From positions 23,770 through 87,769 of the forward strand of contig DASPHG010000007.1 in NCBI GenBank assembly GCA_035629775.1: 64,000 nucleotides of DNA. The letters are read 5' to 3'. Origin of the DNA: DASPHG01 sp035629775 (lineage in GTDB: Bacteria > Actinomycetota > Thermoleophilia > Solirubrobacterales > Thermoleophilaceae). Of the stretch, positions 34,343 through 42,106 are shown piece after piece. Position 1 is the first letter of the stretch, and the number at the start of each line of letters is the position of its first letter. The position numbers were made by a program, and so were the translations under genes. The notes under the pieces are model-generated. The model was not told the DNA's origin. It searched no databases and worked only from the letters and a program-made list of their open reading frames with translations.

Positions 34343-34379
34343 CCCTCTCCGCCCGAAAGCCTTCCCGGACCCCGCGAGC

Positions 34380-35432
34380 TTACGCGCGCTGGCCGATCTG
34401 GGGCCAGGTGAGCGGCGGCCCGTCCGGCTGCGCGATCTTGTACGGCTCGCCGGCGGGCAGGTCGCGCAGCAGCTCCCGGACACCCGCCGCGCGCAGCTGG
34501 CGGGCGACCGTGCTGGTGGCGGTCCGGATCACCGCGTTGCGGTTCCGCGTGGACATGAGGTTGGCGCCCATGACGGCGTGGTCCTCGTCGGTCGGCTGGA
34601 CGAGCACGACCTCGGCGCCGGCCGCGCGGAGGAGCTTCGCCTCGCTGCCGAGCACGCGACCGCTCGTCCGCCGGAAGACGTGGGCGATCTGGTGGGCGGG
34701 GTTCCACGCCTGCGGCGGGTGGAGCGACGAGGTCGGGTTGAGGCAGATGACGAGGTCCGGCGGGTCCTCGCAGAGCAGGTCGAGGTTCGAGGTCGACCAG
34801 ACGCCGCCGTCCACGTACCGCCCATCGCCGATCGTCACCGCGCGATAGAAGCCCGGGATCGCCGTGGAGGCGGCGACGGCGTCGGCGATGTCGGCTGCGG
34901 CCTGGTCCGGTCGGCCGAAGGCGACGCGGCGCCCGGTCGAGTAGTCGCAGGCGACGACCCACAGGCTGGAGTGGTCGGGCCAGGGGCCGGCGACCGCGCG
35001 CCGGACGGTGTCCCTGATCGGATCGTTCGAGATCATGCCCTCGGGCAGGAGGCCGCAGATGACCGCGGTCGGCGTGTGGCGGTTGGGGCGCCCGAGGCCG
35101 TGGAGGATCATCGCCACCGAGCCCGGCCATGGCCGCGGGACGCGCCGCTCGAACCGAAAGAGCGCGCCGCCCGAGCGATCGGCGTCGGCGGCGGGCCGCC
35201 CATCCGGGCCCTCGAGCCCCTCGAACACCTCGCCGGCCGAGTGGGCGACCATGAACCACGGCGGGATGTCGGCCGCGAGCAGCGTGCCCATCAGCGCCCC
35301 GGCGGAGGTTCCGACGATCCGGTCGGCGGTGCTCGGATCCCAACCGGTCTCGCGCGCGAGCGCGTCGAGCCCGCCCGTCAGCCAGGCGCCGCCCATGACG
35401 CCGCCTGCGCCCAGTACGAGTCCGACCCTCAC
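34380..35432 (-). CDS. Patatin-like phospholipase
   Basis: 350 aa from GTG 35432 (GTGA overlap with the upstream gene). Oxyanion glycine motif LVLGAGGVMGGAWLTGG, nucleophile GTSAG (Ser about residue 43), and catalytic Asp in YVDGGVWSTSN give the patatin Ser-Asp dyad. Predicted to release fatty acids from phospholipids or other lipids. Lies between the L,D-transpeptidase and PlsC-like genes, so released acyl chains could feed the acyl-CoA synthetase two genes later. Confidence 0.92.
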   Translation of the reverse strand: MRVGLVLGAGGVMGGAWLTGGLDALARETGWDPSTADRIVGTSAGALMGTLLAADIPPWFMVAHSAGEVFEGLEGPDGRPAADADRSGGALFRFERRVPRPWPGSVAMILHGLGRPNRHTPTAVICGLLPEGMISNDPIRDTVRRAVAGPWPDHSSLWVVACDYSTGRRVAFGRPDQAAADIADAVAASTAIPGFYRAVTIGDGRYVDGGVWSTSNLDLLCEDPPDLVICLNPTSSLHPPQAWNPAHQIAHVFRRTSGRVLGSEAKLLRAAGAEVVLVQPTDEDHAVMGANLMSTRNRNAVIRTATSTVARQLRAAGVRELLRDLPAGEPYKIAQPDGPPLTWPQIGQRA

Positions 35433-36181
35433 GCCGTGATGAATACAGGAGCGCCGACGGGAACAGCCCGCATGAGAAACCGAAGATCCGCGTCGCTCGC
35501 GCGCAGACATCCGTTCGAGGAGGCCTGCCCGATCGTGTCCGGCCGCGACGTGCCGTGGATCGCAATCCGGTTGCCGCCGCGCCAGTCCGGCGGCAGGTTG
35601 GGCTGCTCGGCGGACAGCGCGAGGATGCAGCAGCCATACGGGGCACGGGGAAAGCGGCTGCCGGGCAGCTTGTCGGTGACCTGGAACTCGCCCGCCGGCG
35701 TGGACGTGCCGGCGCGGCCGATCGCGATCGGGATCCGCCTCACGGTGTGCCGGCCGCGCCGTAGTTCGATCGAGGTGTCGTCGAGCGAGACGTGAAGCGA
35801 CGCGCGCGTGCGGCCCAGGTCGAGCGCGGCGGCGTCGTTCTCGATCCATCCGAGCTGGTCGTTGGCCAGGACGGGGCTGTGGATCCCAAGCCAACGCCCC
35901 TCGCGGCGCGTGGCGAAGACGCCCAGCGTGCGCGGCTCGCCGAACGGCGTCAGGGGGCGTAGGCGCGCGACCGGCCGGCCGCCGGGACGGTCGTGCACGA
36001 GCACGGTCTCCTTTACGCGCGCGAGGATGTGGCCGCGGCCGCGCGGGAGCTCGGCCGCGGCGCGGGCGTCGCTCGAAGCGTCCCGGTCGAGCGGCGGCCC
36101 GAGGACCACCTCCTTCTCGCCACAGCCCGCGAGCAGGAGCACGGCCAGAGCCCAGTGCCGGACTCGAACCGGGGATGTCAC
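35429..36181 (-). CDS. L,D-transpeptidase lipoprotein (YkuD domain)
   Basis: 250 aa from GTG 36181. N-terminal lipoprotein signal: VRVRHWALAVLLLAGCGEKE, lipobox LAGC. An SH3-like region (VKETVLVHDRPGGRPVARL, WIENDAAALDL) precedes the YkuD catalytic domain: RIAIHGTSRPDTIGQ and SSNGCLRASDADLRFLM contain the HG...SxGCxR cysteine site. It would form 3-3 peptidoglycan crosslinks or attach proteins to the wall. Odd point: codons 4 to 11 are encoded by a 24-nt copy of the tRNA-Thr 3' end (36149-36172), and the start codon lies in the segment beyond it. Confidence 0.88.
   Translation of the reverse strand: MTSPVRVRHWALAVLLLAGCGEKEVVLGPPLDRDASSDARAAAELPRGRGHILARVKETVLVHDRPGGRPVARLRPLTPFGEPRTLGVFATRREGRWLGIHSPVLANDQLGWIENDAAALDLGRTRASLHVSLDDTSIELRRGRHTVRRIPIAIGRAGTSTPAGEFQVTDKLPGSRFPRAPYGCCILALSAEQPNLPPDWRGGNRIAIHGTSRPDTIGQASSNGCLRASDADLRFLMRAVPVGAPVFITA
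36149..36172 (-). repeat. 24-nt copy of the tRNA-Thr 3' end (putative att site)
   Basis: On the minus strand this is CCGGTTCGAGTCCGGCACTG then GGCT, identical over 24 bases to 37527-37550, the T-arm and 3' acceptor strand of tRNA-Thr(GGT). Identity stops sharply on both sides. This is the usual size and position of an integrase attachment core left by a tRNA-associated insertion. Confidence 0.9.
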
Positions 36182-37449
36182 TTCCGCCTGAGCGGCACTC
36201 CGTCCGTTGTGCCGTAGGTGCAGTTCCCGATGCTCTCGTACAGACTCGCCCTGCCGGAGCCGGTGCCGTCGGCATTCAGTGTCCCGCCGGCCCCGTAACC
36301 CACATTCGGATCGCGATAGGGAAGCCAAAACTCGATCTTGCTCTTGGTGGCCACGAGCCTATGCCCGGGGGCACCAGACTTCACGGGCACCTCCGTGAAG
36401 TGGTACGTCGGCTCTCCGTACTGCGCCTGTGTCCCCGGCGTCTGGCAGACACCGATCGACTTCCAGGTCACCAACAGTTGGTTCCTGCTCTCGGCCCATT
36501 TCGCCCCGATGTAGTTCCTGCAAGCGCGATCGCGACCCTCCCAAAACCCACTGGACACGCTCGCGGTCGCTGTCCCGGACGAGCCCTTGAAGCCGCAGGC
36601 GTCGAAGTTGGCGGTCTTCGTACCGGGCTTGAGCAGCTCGACGCGTTTGCTCTTGTCCTTTATGCGCACGCCGCCGGCATCTGCGGTCACCTTGTAGACG
36701 CCCTTCTTCACGACGAACGCGAAATTGCCGTCCGTGTCCGTGGTCTGCCGGTAGGTCTTGGGACCGTCCGCCGCGACCTTGACACCCTTGAGCGGGAGCA
36801 GCTGGCATGACCTCTCTCCTGAGCAGCTCACGACCACCTGACCCTCGATCACCCGGTCCGTGCCGTCGACCGGCAGGTACCGGTGGTCGGTGGCTGGGTC
36901 GAATTCCTCGTCGCCGTAGAAGTACTTGCCGGGCGCTATATCGCCCTGGGCGGAGCCGCCTCTCCCGCACGAACCAGCCTGTACGCCGATCGTCTTCGAG
37001 GCGCCGAGGACCCCGAGCGGAACCTTGAAAATCACATCTCTGCCCTTGTACGTGTACGTGGTCTGGGCCTTTGGACGCCCCGCGCTTCCAGGCTCGTAAA
37101 CCCCCGCAGCGGCAACGTTGCGATCCTCGAGAGGCTCGTCTTGATAGACGAAGAACTCGGGCTTCGACTTCGCCGCCCCCTTCGTATTGATGTAGAGGAA
37201 GACGTACACGTATTTCTTGTCGAATTGCCGGAGGCCCGCTGACACGACCAGCGCCTTCCCTCTCTTCTCGAGTTCGAGTGAGCGAAGGTCGCAATAGGCG
37301 TCGACGGACTGGTTGTTGGGGCCGCCCGTGGACATCTCGTCCTTGATCGAGTTCTCATCCGGCGCGGCGATCGCGCCGACGGCGACTACGGCAGCACTCA
37401 ACATGGCTACCAGCAAGATGCGACGCGCTGACCTCAAGCTCGACTCCAT
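36178..37449 (-). CDS. Secreted protein with carboxypeptidase-regulatory-like domain (island cargo)
   Basis: 423 aa from ATG 37449; an in-frame GTG at 37479 is also possible. Signal peptide: ILLVAMLSAAVVAVGAIAAP. The middle part (about residues 190-290) has a beta-sandwich of the CarboxypepD_reg type: VIEGQVVVSCSGERSC, VKVAADGPKTYRQTTDTDGN, FAFVVKKGVYKVTADAGG. Other regions are Gly/Lys/Tyr-rich with eight or more cysteines, suggesting extracellular disulfides. No enzyme motif. Codon use and base composition look less extreme than in flanking genes, which fits transfer. Its stop almost touches the attachment repeat. Confidence 0.75.
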   Translation of the reverse strand: MESSLRSARRILLVAMLSAAVVAVGAIAAPDENSIKDEMSTGGPNNQSVDAYCDLRSLELEKRGKALVVSAGLRQFDKKYVYVFLYINTKGAAKSKPEFFVYQDEPLEDRNVAAAGVYEPGSAGRPKAQTTYTYKGRDVIFKVPLGVLGASKTIGVQAGSCGRGGSAQGDIAPGKYFYGDEEFDPATDHRYLPVDGTDRVIEGQVVVSCSGERSCQLLPLKGVKVAADGPKTYRQTTDTDGNFAFVVKKGVYKVTADAGGVRIKDKSKRVELLKPGTKTANFDACGFKGSSGTATASVSSGFWEGRDRACRNYIGAKWAESRNQLLVTWKSIGVCQTPGTQAQYGEPTYHFTEVPVKSGAPGHRLVATKSKIEFWLPYRDPNVGYGAGGTLNADGTGSGRASLYESIGNCTYGTTDGVPLRRK

Positions 37450-37451
37450 TC

Positions 37452-37465
37452 TCGGCAATTGCCGA
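37452..37465. promoter_or_regulatory. Perfect 14-bp palindrome before the island gene
   Basis: TCGGCAATTGCCGA is a perfect inverted repeat ending two bases before the ATG at 37449 (minus strand). Its position could suit an operator or an RNA hairpin hiding the start region. An AAAGGA sequence lies just upstream of it. No matching site was noticed elsewhere in the window. Confidence 0.4.
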
Positions 37466-37526
37466 AGTCCTTTGGGCACCCACTATGGGGCCGAGACCTC
37501 TCTGGCGCAAGACGCGCTACGACTGA

Positions 37527-37599
37527 AGCCCAGTGCCGGACTCGAACCGGCGACCCCCTCCTTACCATGGAGGTGCTCTACCAACTGAGCTAACTGGGC
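37527..37599 (-). tRNA. tRNA-Thr (anticodon GGT)
   Basis: Cloverleaf on the minus strand: acceptor GCCCAGT/ACTGGGC, D-arm AGCTCAGTTGGTAGAGC, anticodon stem CCTCC/GGAGG with loop ATGGTAA (anticodon GGT), T-arm CCGG-TTCGAGT-CCGG. CCA is not encoded. The 3' 24 nt are duplicated at 36149-36172. The upstream membrane-protein gene ends inside the 5' acceptor strand. Confidence 0.95.
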
Positions 37600-38546
37600 A
37601 CTGCGGACGCCAGCCTAGCGGGCAAAATCCGCTTCACCATCGGCCGGTAGCGCGGGTGCGATCCGTACACCAGGAGGACCAGCATCGCGCCGTAGATGGG
37701 CAGGTGGCCGAACAGCTCGGACTCGCCGAAGAAGTACAGCGTCGCGTTGAACGGGATGCCCGCGATCAGCACGATCACCTGCGGCATCGCGCCCGAGATG
37801 AGGAGTAGGCCGAAGAGGACCTCGATCGATCCGGCGACGCGCACGAACGTCTCGGTCGACCAGCCCAGGCCCAGCTGCTCCGAGAGCTCGAGGTCCGGAT
37901 TCTCGGCGAGGAAGTGCACCGCGTATTCGGGATAGGCGAGCTTCTCGCGGAAGGCGACGATGATCAGCGCGATCCCGGCGAACACGCGCAGGCACCAGAT
38001 GGCCGTGGCGATGCGGTCGTCATCCGGCTCGGATGCGGCGCCGCGGTCGAGGTCGGCCGACCAGCGGCCGGGGCCGGCGAAGAAGATGAAGAGCGCGAGG
38101 CCGAGGACGTCGATCCGCTGGAGGACCGGGCTGACGCCGAACTCGAGCATGCCGATCGGCCCGGCAGCGATCAGGAGAAGCGCGGCGGCGCTCGTGCGGT
38201 ACCCCGTGGCCATCCCGATCAGGACGAGGGCCATGACGACGCCGAGCAGGATCCCGGCCAGGTCCCAGTGGAGGTCCATCGCGGGCGACAGGTAGACGCC
38301 GAGCGCGAGCAGGCCCAGGAGGCACATCGCGAGGTGCACGCGGACCGCGAACGGCATGTAGGGCGCCATGCGCGCGAGGACCGGCACATCCACGCCGTTC
38401 CACCTGGTCGATGCCGCGCGTACGAGGAGCGTCAGCAGCAGCGCGGCGCCGAGAAGAAGGAGCGTCTCGGTCTCACCGGCGAAGCCCCAGTCGGCCTGGT
38501 TGACCGGGTCCTCGAACCAGGTCTGATGGCCGAGCGGAAGTGGCAA
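37590..38546 (-). CDS. DoxX-like multipass membrane protein
   Basis: 318 aa, TTG start at 38546 just one base after tRNA-Tyr. Begins MPLPLGHQTWFEDP, then about eight hydrophobic helices (for example LLLLGAALLLTLLVRAA, VHLAMCLLGLLALGVYLSP, VIVLIAGIPFNATLYFFG). The late segment ETFVRVAGSIEVLFGLLLISG resembles DoxX-type proteins. Function unknown, possibly redox or respiratory membrane protein. Its last ten bases, including the TAG stop, lie within the 5' end of tRNA-Thr(GGT), so mRNA and tRNA processing must be linked. Confidence 0.75.
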   Translation of the reverse strand: MPLPLGHQTWFEDPVNQADWGFAGETETLLLLGAALLLTLLVRAASTRWNGVDVPVLARMAPYMPFAVRVHLAMCLLGLLALGVYLSPAMDLHWDLAGILLGVVMALVLIGMATGYRTSAAALLLIAAGPIGMLEFGVSPVLQRIDVLGLALFIFFAGPGRWSADLDRGAASEPDDDRIATAIWCLRVFAGIALIIVAFREKLAYPEYAVHFLAENPDLELSEQLGLGWSTETFVRVAGSIEVLFGLLLISGAMPQVIVLIAGIPFNATLYFFGESELFGHLPIYGAMLVLLVYGSHPRYRPMVKRILPARLASAVPS

Positions 38547-38547
38547 A

Positions 38548-38629
38548 TGGCGGGAGCAGGATTCGAACCTGCGTAGGCATAGCCAACCGGTTTACAGCCG
38601 GTCTCCTTTAACCACTCGGACATCCCGCC
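38548..38629 (-). tRNA. tRNA-Tyr (anticodon GTA)
   Basis: Class II tRNA with long variable arm on the minus strand: acceptor GGCGGGA/TCCCGCC, anticodon stem ACCGG/CCGGT with loop CTGTAAA (anticodon GTA), variable arm TGGCTATGCCTACG, T-arm CAGG-TTCGAAT-CCTG, discriminator A. CCA is not encoded. Confidence 0.95.
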
Positions 38630-38680
38630 GAGCTGACTCGCGGCAGTCTAGAACGCGCCCGCCGGAACGCCTCCGAGAGG

Positions 38681-39859
<1,179 letters not shown>

Positions 39860-40108
39860 CCCCTCGCTCCTAACTGACGCGGTTGCAGCGGGCCCCGCGG
39901 GGACCGCCCCTATTGACCATCGTCGGTTGTCACTTTCGCGGCGGCTGCCGCGAGGGGCTGAGCCATCTTCTAAGGAGCCAGAATGGCCCGGGCGTCTAAC
40001 CGTGCGGGACTATAGAACGAAATCGCTCTTTCGGACGGCCGTGGACATCCGTTTAGGCAGGCGGGCCCAAACTCGCGTAAGCCCGCCGACCCTCCGAATG
40101 TATGAGGG
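39860..40108. other. Divergent intergenic region upstream of rpoD
   Basis: 249 bp between the starts of rpoD and an unknown gene. It contains a GC-rich inverted run near 39893-39910 and a TATAGT hexamer on the minus strand at 40009-40014, a candidate -10 for rpoD with a leader of about 145 bases; no good -35 is seen. No gene was found. Confidence 0.4.
40009..40014 (-). promoter_or_regulatory. Possible -10 element for rpoD
   Basis: TATAGT on the minus strand, close to the TANNNT consensus, in the only long non-coding region before rpoD. The -35 position has no clear TTGxxx, so this is tentative. Confidence 0.25.
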
Positions 40109-40522
40109 ATGTTCCCGCGCCTCTCACAGGATGCCGCCCTGACTCTTGGACTTGCGGGGACCTCGGTGCTCCATGCGCGCGACGAGTACGACGCCGCCGA
40201 GCGCTGGGTCCGCGTCCTTCGTCTGTACGGCCTCGTCGGCACCGCCATGCAGGCGCTGGGTGTCGGCGAAACCCCGCTCGACACCGCGGCGGCGCCGCCC
40301 CATGCCCGCAGGAAGCCCAACACGGTGCCGGGGGCCGAGGAGGTCACCGAGCGCTCACGTGACATGGCGCTCCATCGCGGCGCGCCGGCGGTCGGGACCG
40401 TGGACGTCCTCTTCGCCTGCTTCGACCTGTACGGGTCGGCGTTCGACCGGGCGCTCTACGTCCGCGGGACGACCCGCGACGAGCTGCTCGAGCGGATCGC
40501 CTACGAAGTCGAACGGGTGTAG
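40109..40522 (+). CDS. Hypothetical protein
   Basis: 137 aa of unknown function. Looks like a soluble mixed alpha/beta protein: DEYDAAERWVRVLRLYGLVG, GTVDVLFACFDLYGSAFDRA, YVRGTTRDELLERIAYEVE. No signal peptide or membrane helix. An out-of-frame ATG lies 11 bases upstream. It lies alone between rpoD and pgsA on the plus strand and is followed by two GC-rich hairpins. The codon pattern supports coding more than the opposite strand, but the call rests mainly on length and composition. Confidence 0.55.
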   Translation: MFPRLSQDAALTLGLAGTSVLHARDEYDAAERWVRVLRLYGLVGTAMQALGVGETPLDTAAAPPHARRKPNTVPGAEEVTERSRDMALHRGAPAVGTVDVLFACFDLYGSAFDRALYVRGTTRDELLERIAYEVERV

Positions 40523-40525
40523 CTC

Positions 40526-40544
40526 CGCGGGCATCCTGCCCGCG
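40526..40544 (+). terminator. Hairpin terminator after the hypothetical gene
   Basis: CGCGGGC-ATCCT-GCCCGCG forms a 7-bp stem four bases after the stop at 40522, followed by TTCTGATTGT. Probably ends the plus-strand transcript. Confidence 0.6.
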
Positions 40545-40556
40545 TTCTGATTGTCA

Positions 40557-40573
40557 GCCGCCCTCCGGGCGGC
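40557..40573 (-). terminator. Hairpin terminator after pgsA
   Basis: GCCGCCC-TCC-GGGCGGC is a perfect 7-bp stem with a 3-base loop directly after the pgsA TAA on the minus strand. The following tract (TGACAATC) is weakly U-rich only, so termination efficiency is uncertain. Confidence 0.55.
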
Positions 40574-40574
40574 G

Positions 40575-41156
40575 TTAACCGCTCGGCTCCGCCTCGCTTC
40601 TCTGATCTGTCCGGCGCTGCCGCGCTTCCTCGATCTTCTTCCGCACGTTCAGGAAGTAGTCCGCCCCGGAGACGACCGTCATCACGACGGCGGCGTAGAC
40701 CAGTGCCTGCACCCACGCGGTCCCCGTGTCGTCGACGGCGATCAGCGCCATCACCATCGCGACCTGGAGGATGGTCTTCGCCTTGCCGAGCCGACTGGCG
40801 GGGATGACGATCCCCTGGGCACCGGTCGCCACGCGCAGCCCGCTGACCGCGAACTCGCGCGCGATGATCACCATCGCGACCCACGCGGCCACCCGGTCGA
40901 GCGAGACGAGCGAAATCAGCGCGGCCGCGATCAGCAGCTTGTCCGCGATCGGGTCCATGACCTTGCCGAACGTCGTGACCGACTCGCGCGAGCGCGCGAT
41001 GTAGCCGTCGAGCCCGTCCGTGAGCGCTGCGATCGCGAACACGATCGCAGCGAGCGTGTCGCCGTTCGGGGTCTCGTCGAGCAGCGCGACGACGAGCACC
41101 GGCACGAGCATGATCCGGACGAGCGTCAGGAAGTTGGGGACATTCAGCGGGAACAA
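40575..41156 (-). CDS. pgsA: CDP-diacylglycerol-glycerol-3-phosphate 3-phosphatidyltransferase
   Basis: 193 aa from TTG 41156 (LFPLNVPNFLTLVRIMLVPV), the place where homologues begin. CDP-alcohol phosphotransferase signature spans DGLDGYIARS and GKVMDPIADK, giving the DGxxAR-x8-GxxxDxxxD metal and substrate residues. Several membrane helices. It makes phosphatidylglycerol phosphate from CDP-diacylglycerol and glycerol-3-phosphate, the first step to phosphatidylglycerol and cardiolipin. Downstream of two small membrane protein genes in one operon. Confidence 0.9.
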   Translation of the reverse strand: MFPLNVPNFLTLVRIMLVPVLVVALLDETPNGDTLAAIVFAIAALTDGLDGYIARSRESVTTFGKVMDPIADKLLIAAALISLVSLDRVAAWVAMVIIAREFAVSGLRVATGAQGIVIPASRLGKAKTILQVAMVMALIAVDDTGTAWVQALVYAAVVMTVVSGADYFLNVRKKIEEARQRRTDQRSEAEPSG

Positions 41157-41164
41157 GGGCGCGC

Positions 41165-41443
41165 CTAGGGTACGCGGCGGCGGTCCAGCACGACGAAGCC
41201 GATCGACGACCCGAGCGGCCCCGCCGGCGACACCGTCGCGGCGAGCAGCGGCCAGGGGAACACGCCGCGCACGCAGCCGTTCGCGACGAGCAGGCACAGC
41301 GCGATCCAGCCGAATCCGTGCGCCCAGCCGAGGATCGTCTTGAGCTCCGGGTCGAGCTCGCCGATCCACACCACGAGCAGCGCCGTGAAGAGCATGAGCT
41401 CGAAGTACGAGAAGGCGCGGACGCGGCGGTAGTAGCTCGTCAC
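41165..41443 (-). CDS. DUF3817-like small integral membrane protein
   Basis: 92 aa from GTG 41443, overlapping the upstream stop by 4 bp (GTGA). Three hydrophobic segments: YFELMLFTALLVVWI, LGWAHGFGWIALCLLVANG, and FPWPLLAATVSPAGPLG, ending in the short basic tail LDRRRVP. The WxHG turn and spacing resemble DUF3817 proteins. Function unknown. Operon with a DedA/TVP38-type gene and pgsA suggests a membrane-lipid context. Confidence 0.7.
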   Translation of the reverse strand: MTSYYRRVRAFSYFELMLFTALLVVWIGELDPELKTILGWAHGFGWIALCLLVANGCVRGVFPWPLLAATVSPAGPLGSSIGFVVLDRRRVP

Positions 41444-42084
41444 GCCGCCGGCTCCGATCGCAGCTGGCGACGCGCGAGCAGGAGCCCGGCGAGCCCGACG
41501 CCGACGAGCATCGCGATGGCAAGCTTGGCCTCGGGCGAGGACAGGTCGTCGAGGTTCCCCCCGAGCGCGACGTACGCGAAGGTCCGCGGCAGCGCGCCCA
41601 CCGCCGTCCCGAGCACGAGGTGGCGCAGTTTCAGGCTGGTGAGTCCCGCCCCGTAGTTGACCAGCGTGTACGGGATGCCGGGCATCAGCCGCGCGTACAG
41701 CACCGCCAGGAACCCGTTGCGCGCCATCCATTCGTCGAGGCGCCTGACACGCGCCGGCAGTAGCTGTGCCGCCGCTTCGCCGGCGAGGTGGCGCGACGTG
41801 GAGTACTGCATGGCCGCCGCGAGCACGGCCGAGGTGAGGGCGATCGGTGTGCCGAGGGCGGTCCCGAACAGGAGCCCGGCCGATCCCGCCAGCACCGGGC
41901 CCGGCACGAAGAGACACGAGAGCACGGCCGCCAGCGGGATGAACACCAGCGGCCCGGCGGCGCCGTAGCCGTCAGCCCAGTCCTGGACCTTCTCGGCATC
42001 TGGTAGCGACCCGGTCGCACTGGCCGCGACGAAGATCGCGGCGATCAGCAGGGCGAAGCTCGCAAGTCGTGCGCGCGGAGACAC
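41440..42084 (-). CDS. TVP38/TMEM64 (VTT/DedA) family membrane protein
   Basis: 214 aa, GTG start. VTT-domain features: FVPGPVLAGSAGLLFGTALG (the F/GxPG loop and Gly-rich re-entrant helix), RNGFLAVLYARLMPGIPYTL, and VNYGAGLTSLKLRHLVLGT. Members are proposed lipid or undecaprenyl-phosphate transporters/scramblases. It heads the operon ending in pgsA, consistent with a lipid role. Confidence 0.88.
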   Translation of the reverse strand: MSPRARLASFALLIAAIFVAASATGSLPDAEKVQDWADGYGAAGPLVFIPLAAVLSCLFVPGPVLAGSAGLLFGTALGTPIALTSAVLAAAMQYSTSRHLAGEAAAQLLPARVRRLDEWMARNGFLAVLYARLMPGIPYTLVNYGAGLTSLKLRHLVLGTAVGALPRTFAYVALGGNLDDLSSPEAKLAIAMLVGVGLAGLLLARRQLRSEPAA

Positions 42085-42106
42085 GCCCGGAGCGTACGAA
42101 GCGGCG

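Larger units (their letters stand above)
36149..37526. mobile_element. Putative tRNA-Thr-associated mini-insertion (no integrase)
   Basis: A 1378-bp segment lies directly 3' of tRNA-Thr(GGT) and ends in a perfect 24-nt copy of that tRNA's 3' end, the classic footprint of site-specific integration. It carries a single gene for a secreted protein and no recombinase. The segment looks less GC-rich than its neighbours by eye. It may be a decayed element, a deletion remnant, or a cargo-only unit moved in trans. A local tRNA-fragment duplication without an element is the alternative. Confidence 0.6.

Noticed and set aside
39893..39910. Rho-independent terminator in the region between rpoD and the unknown gene
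   Set aside because: The GC-rich inverted run lies upstream of both divergent starts and has no U-tract, so termination there makes no sense for either gene.
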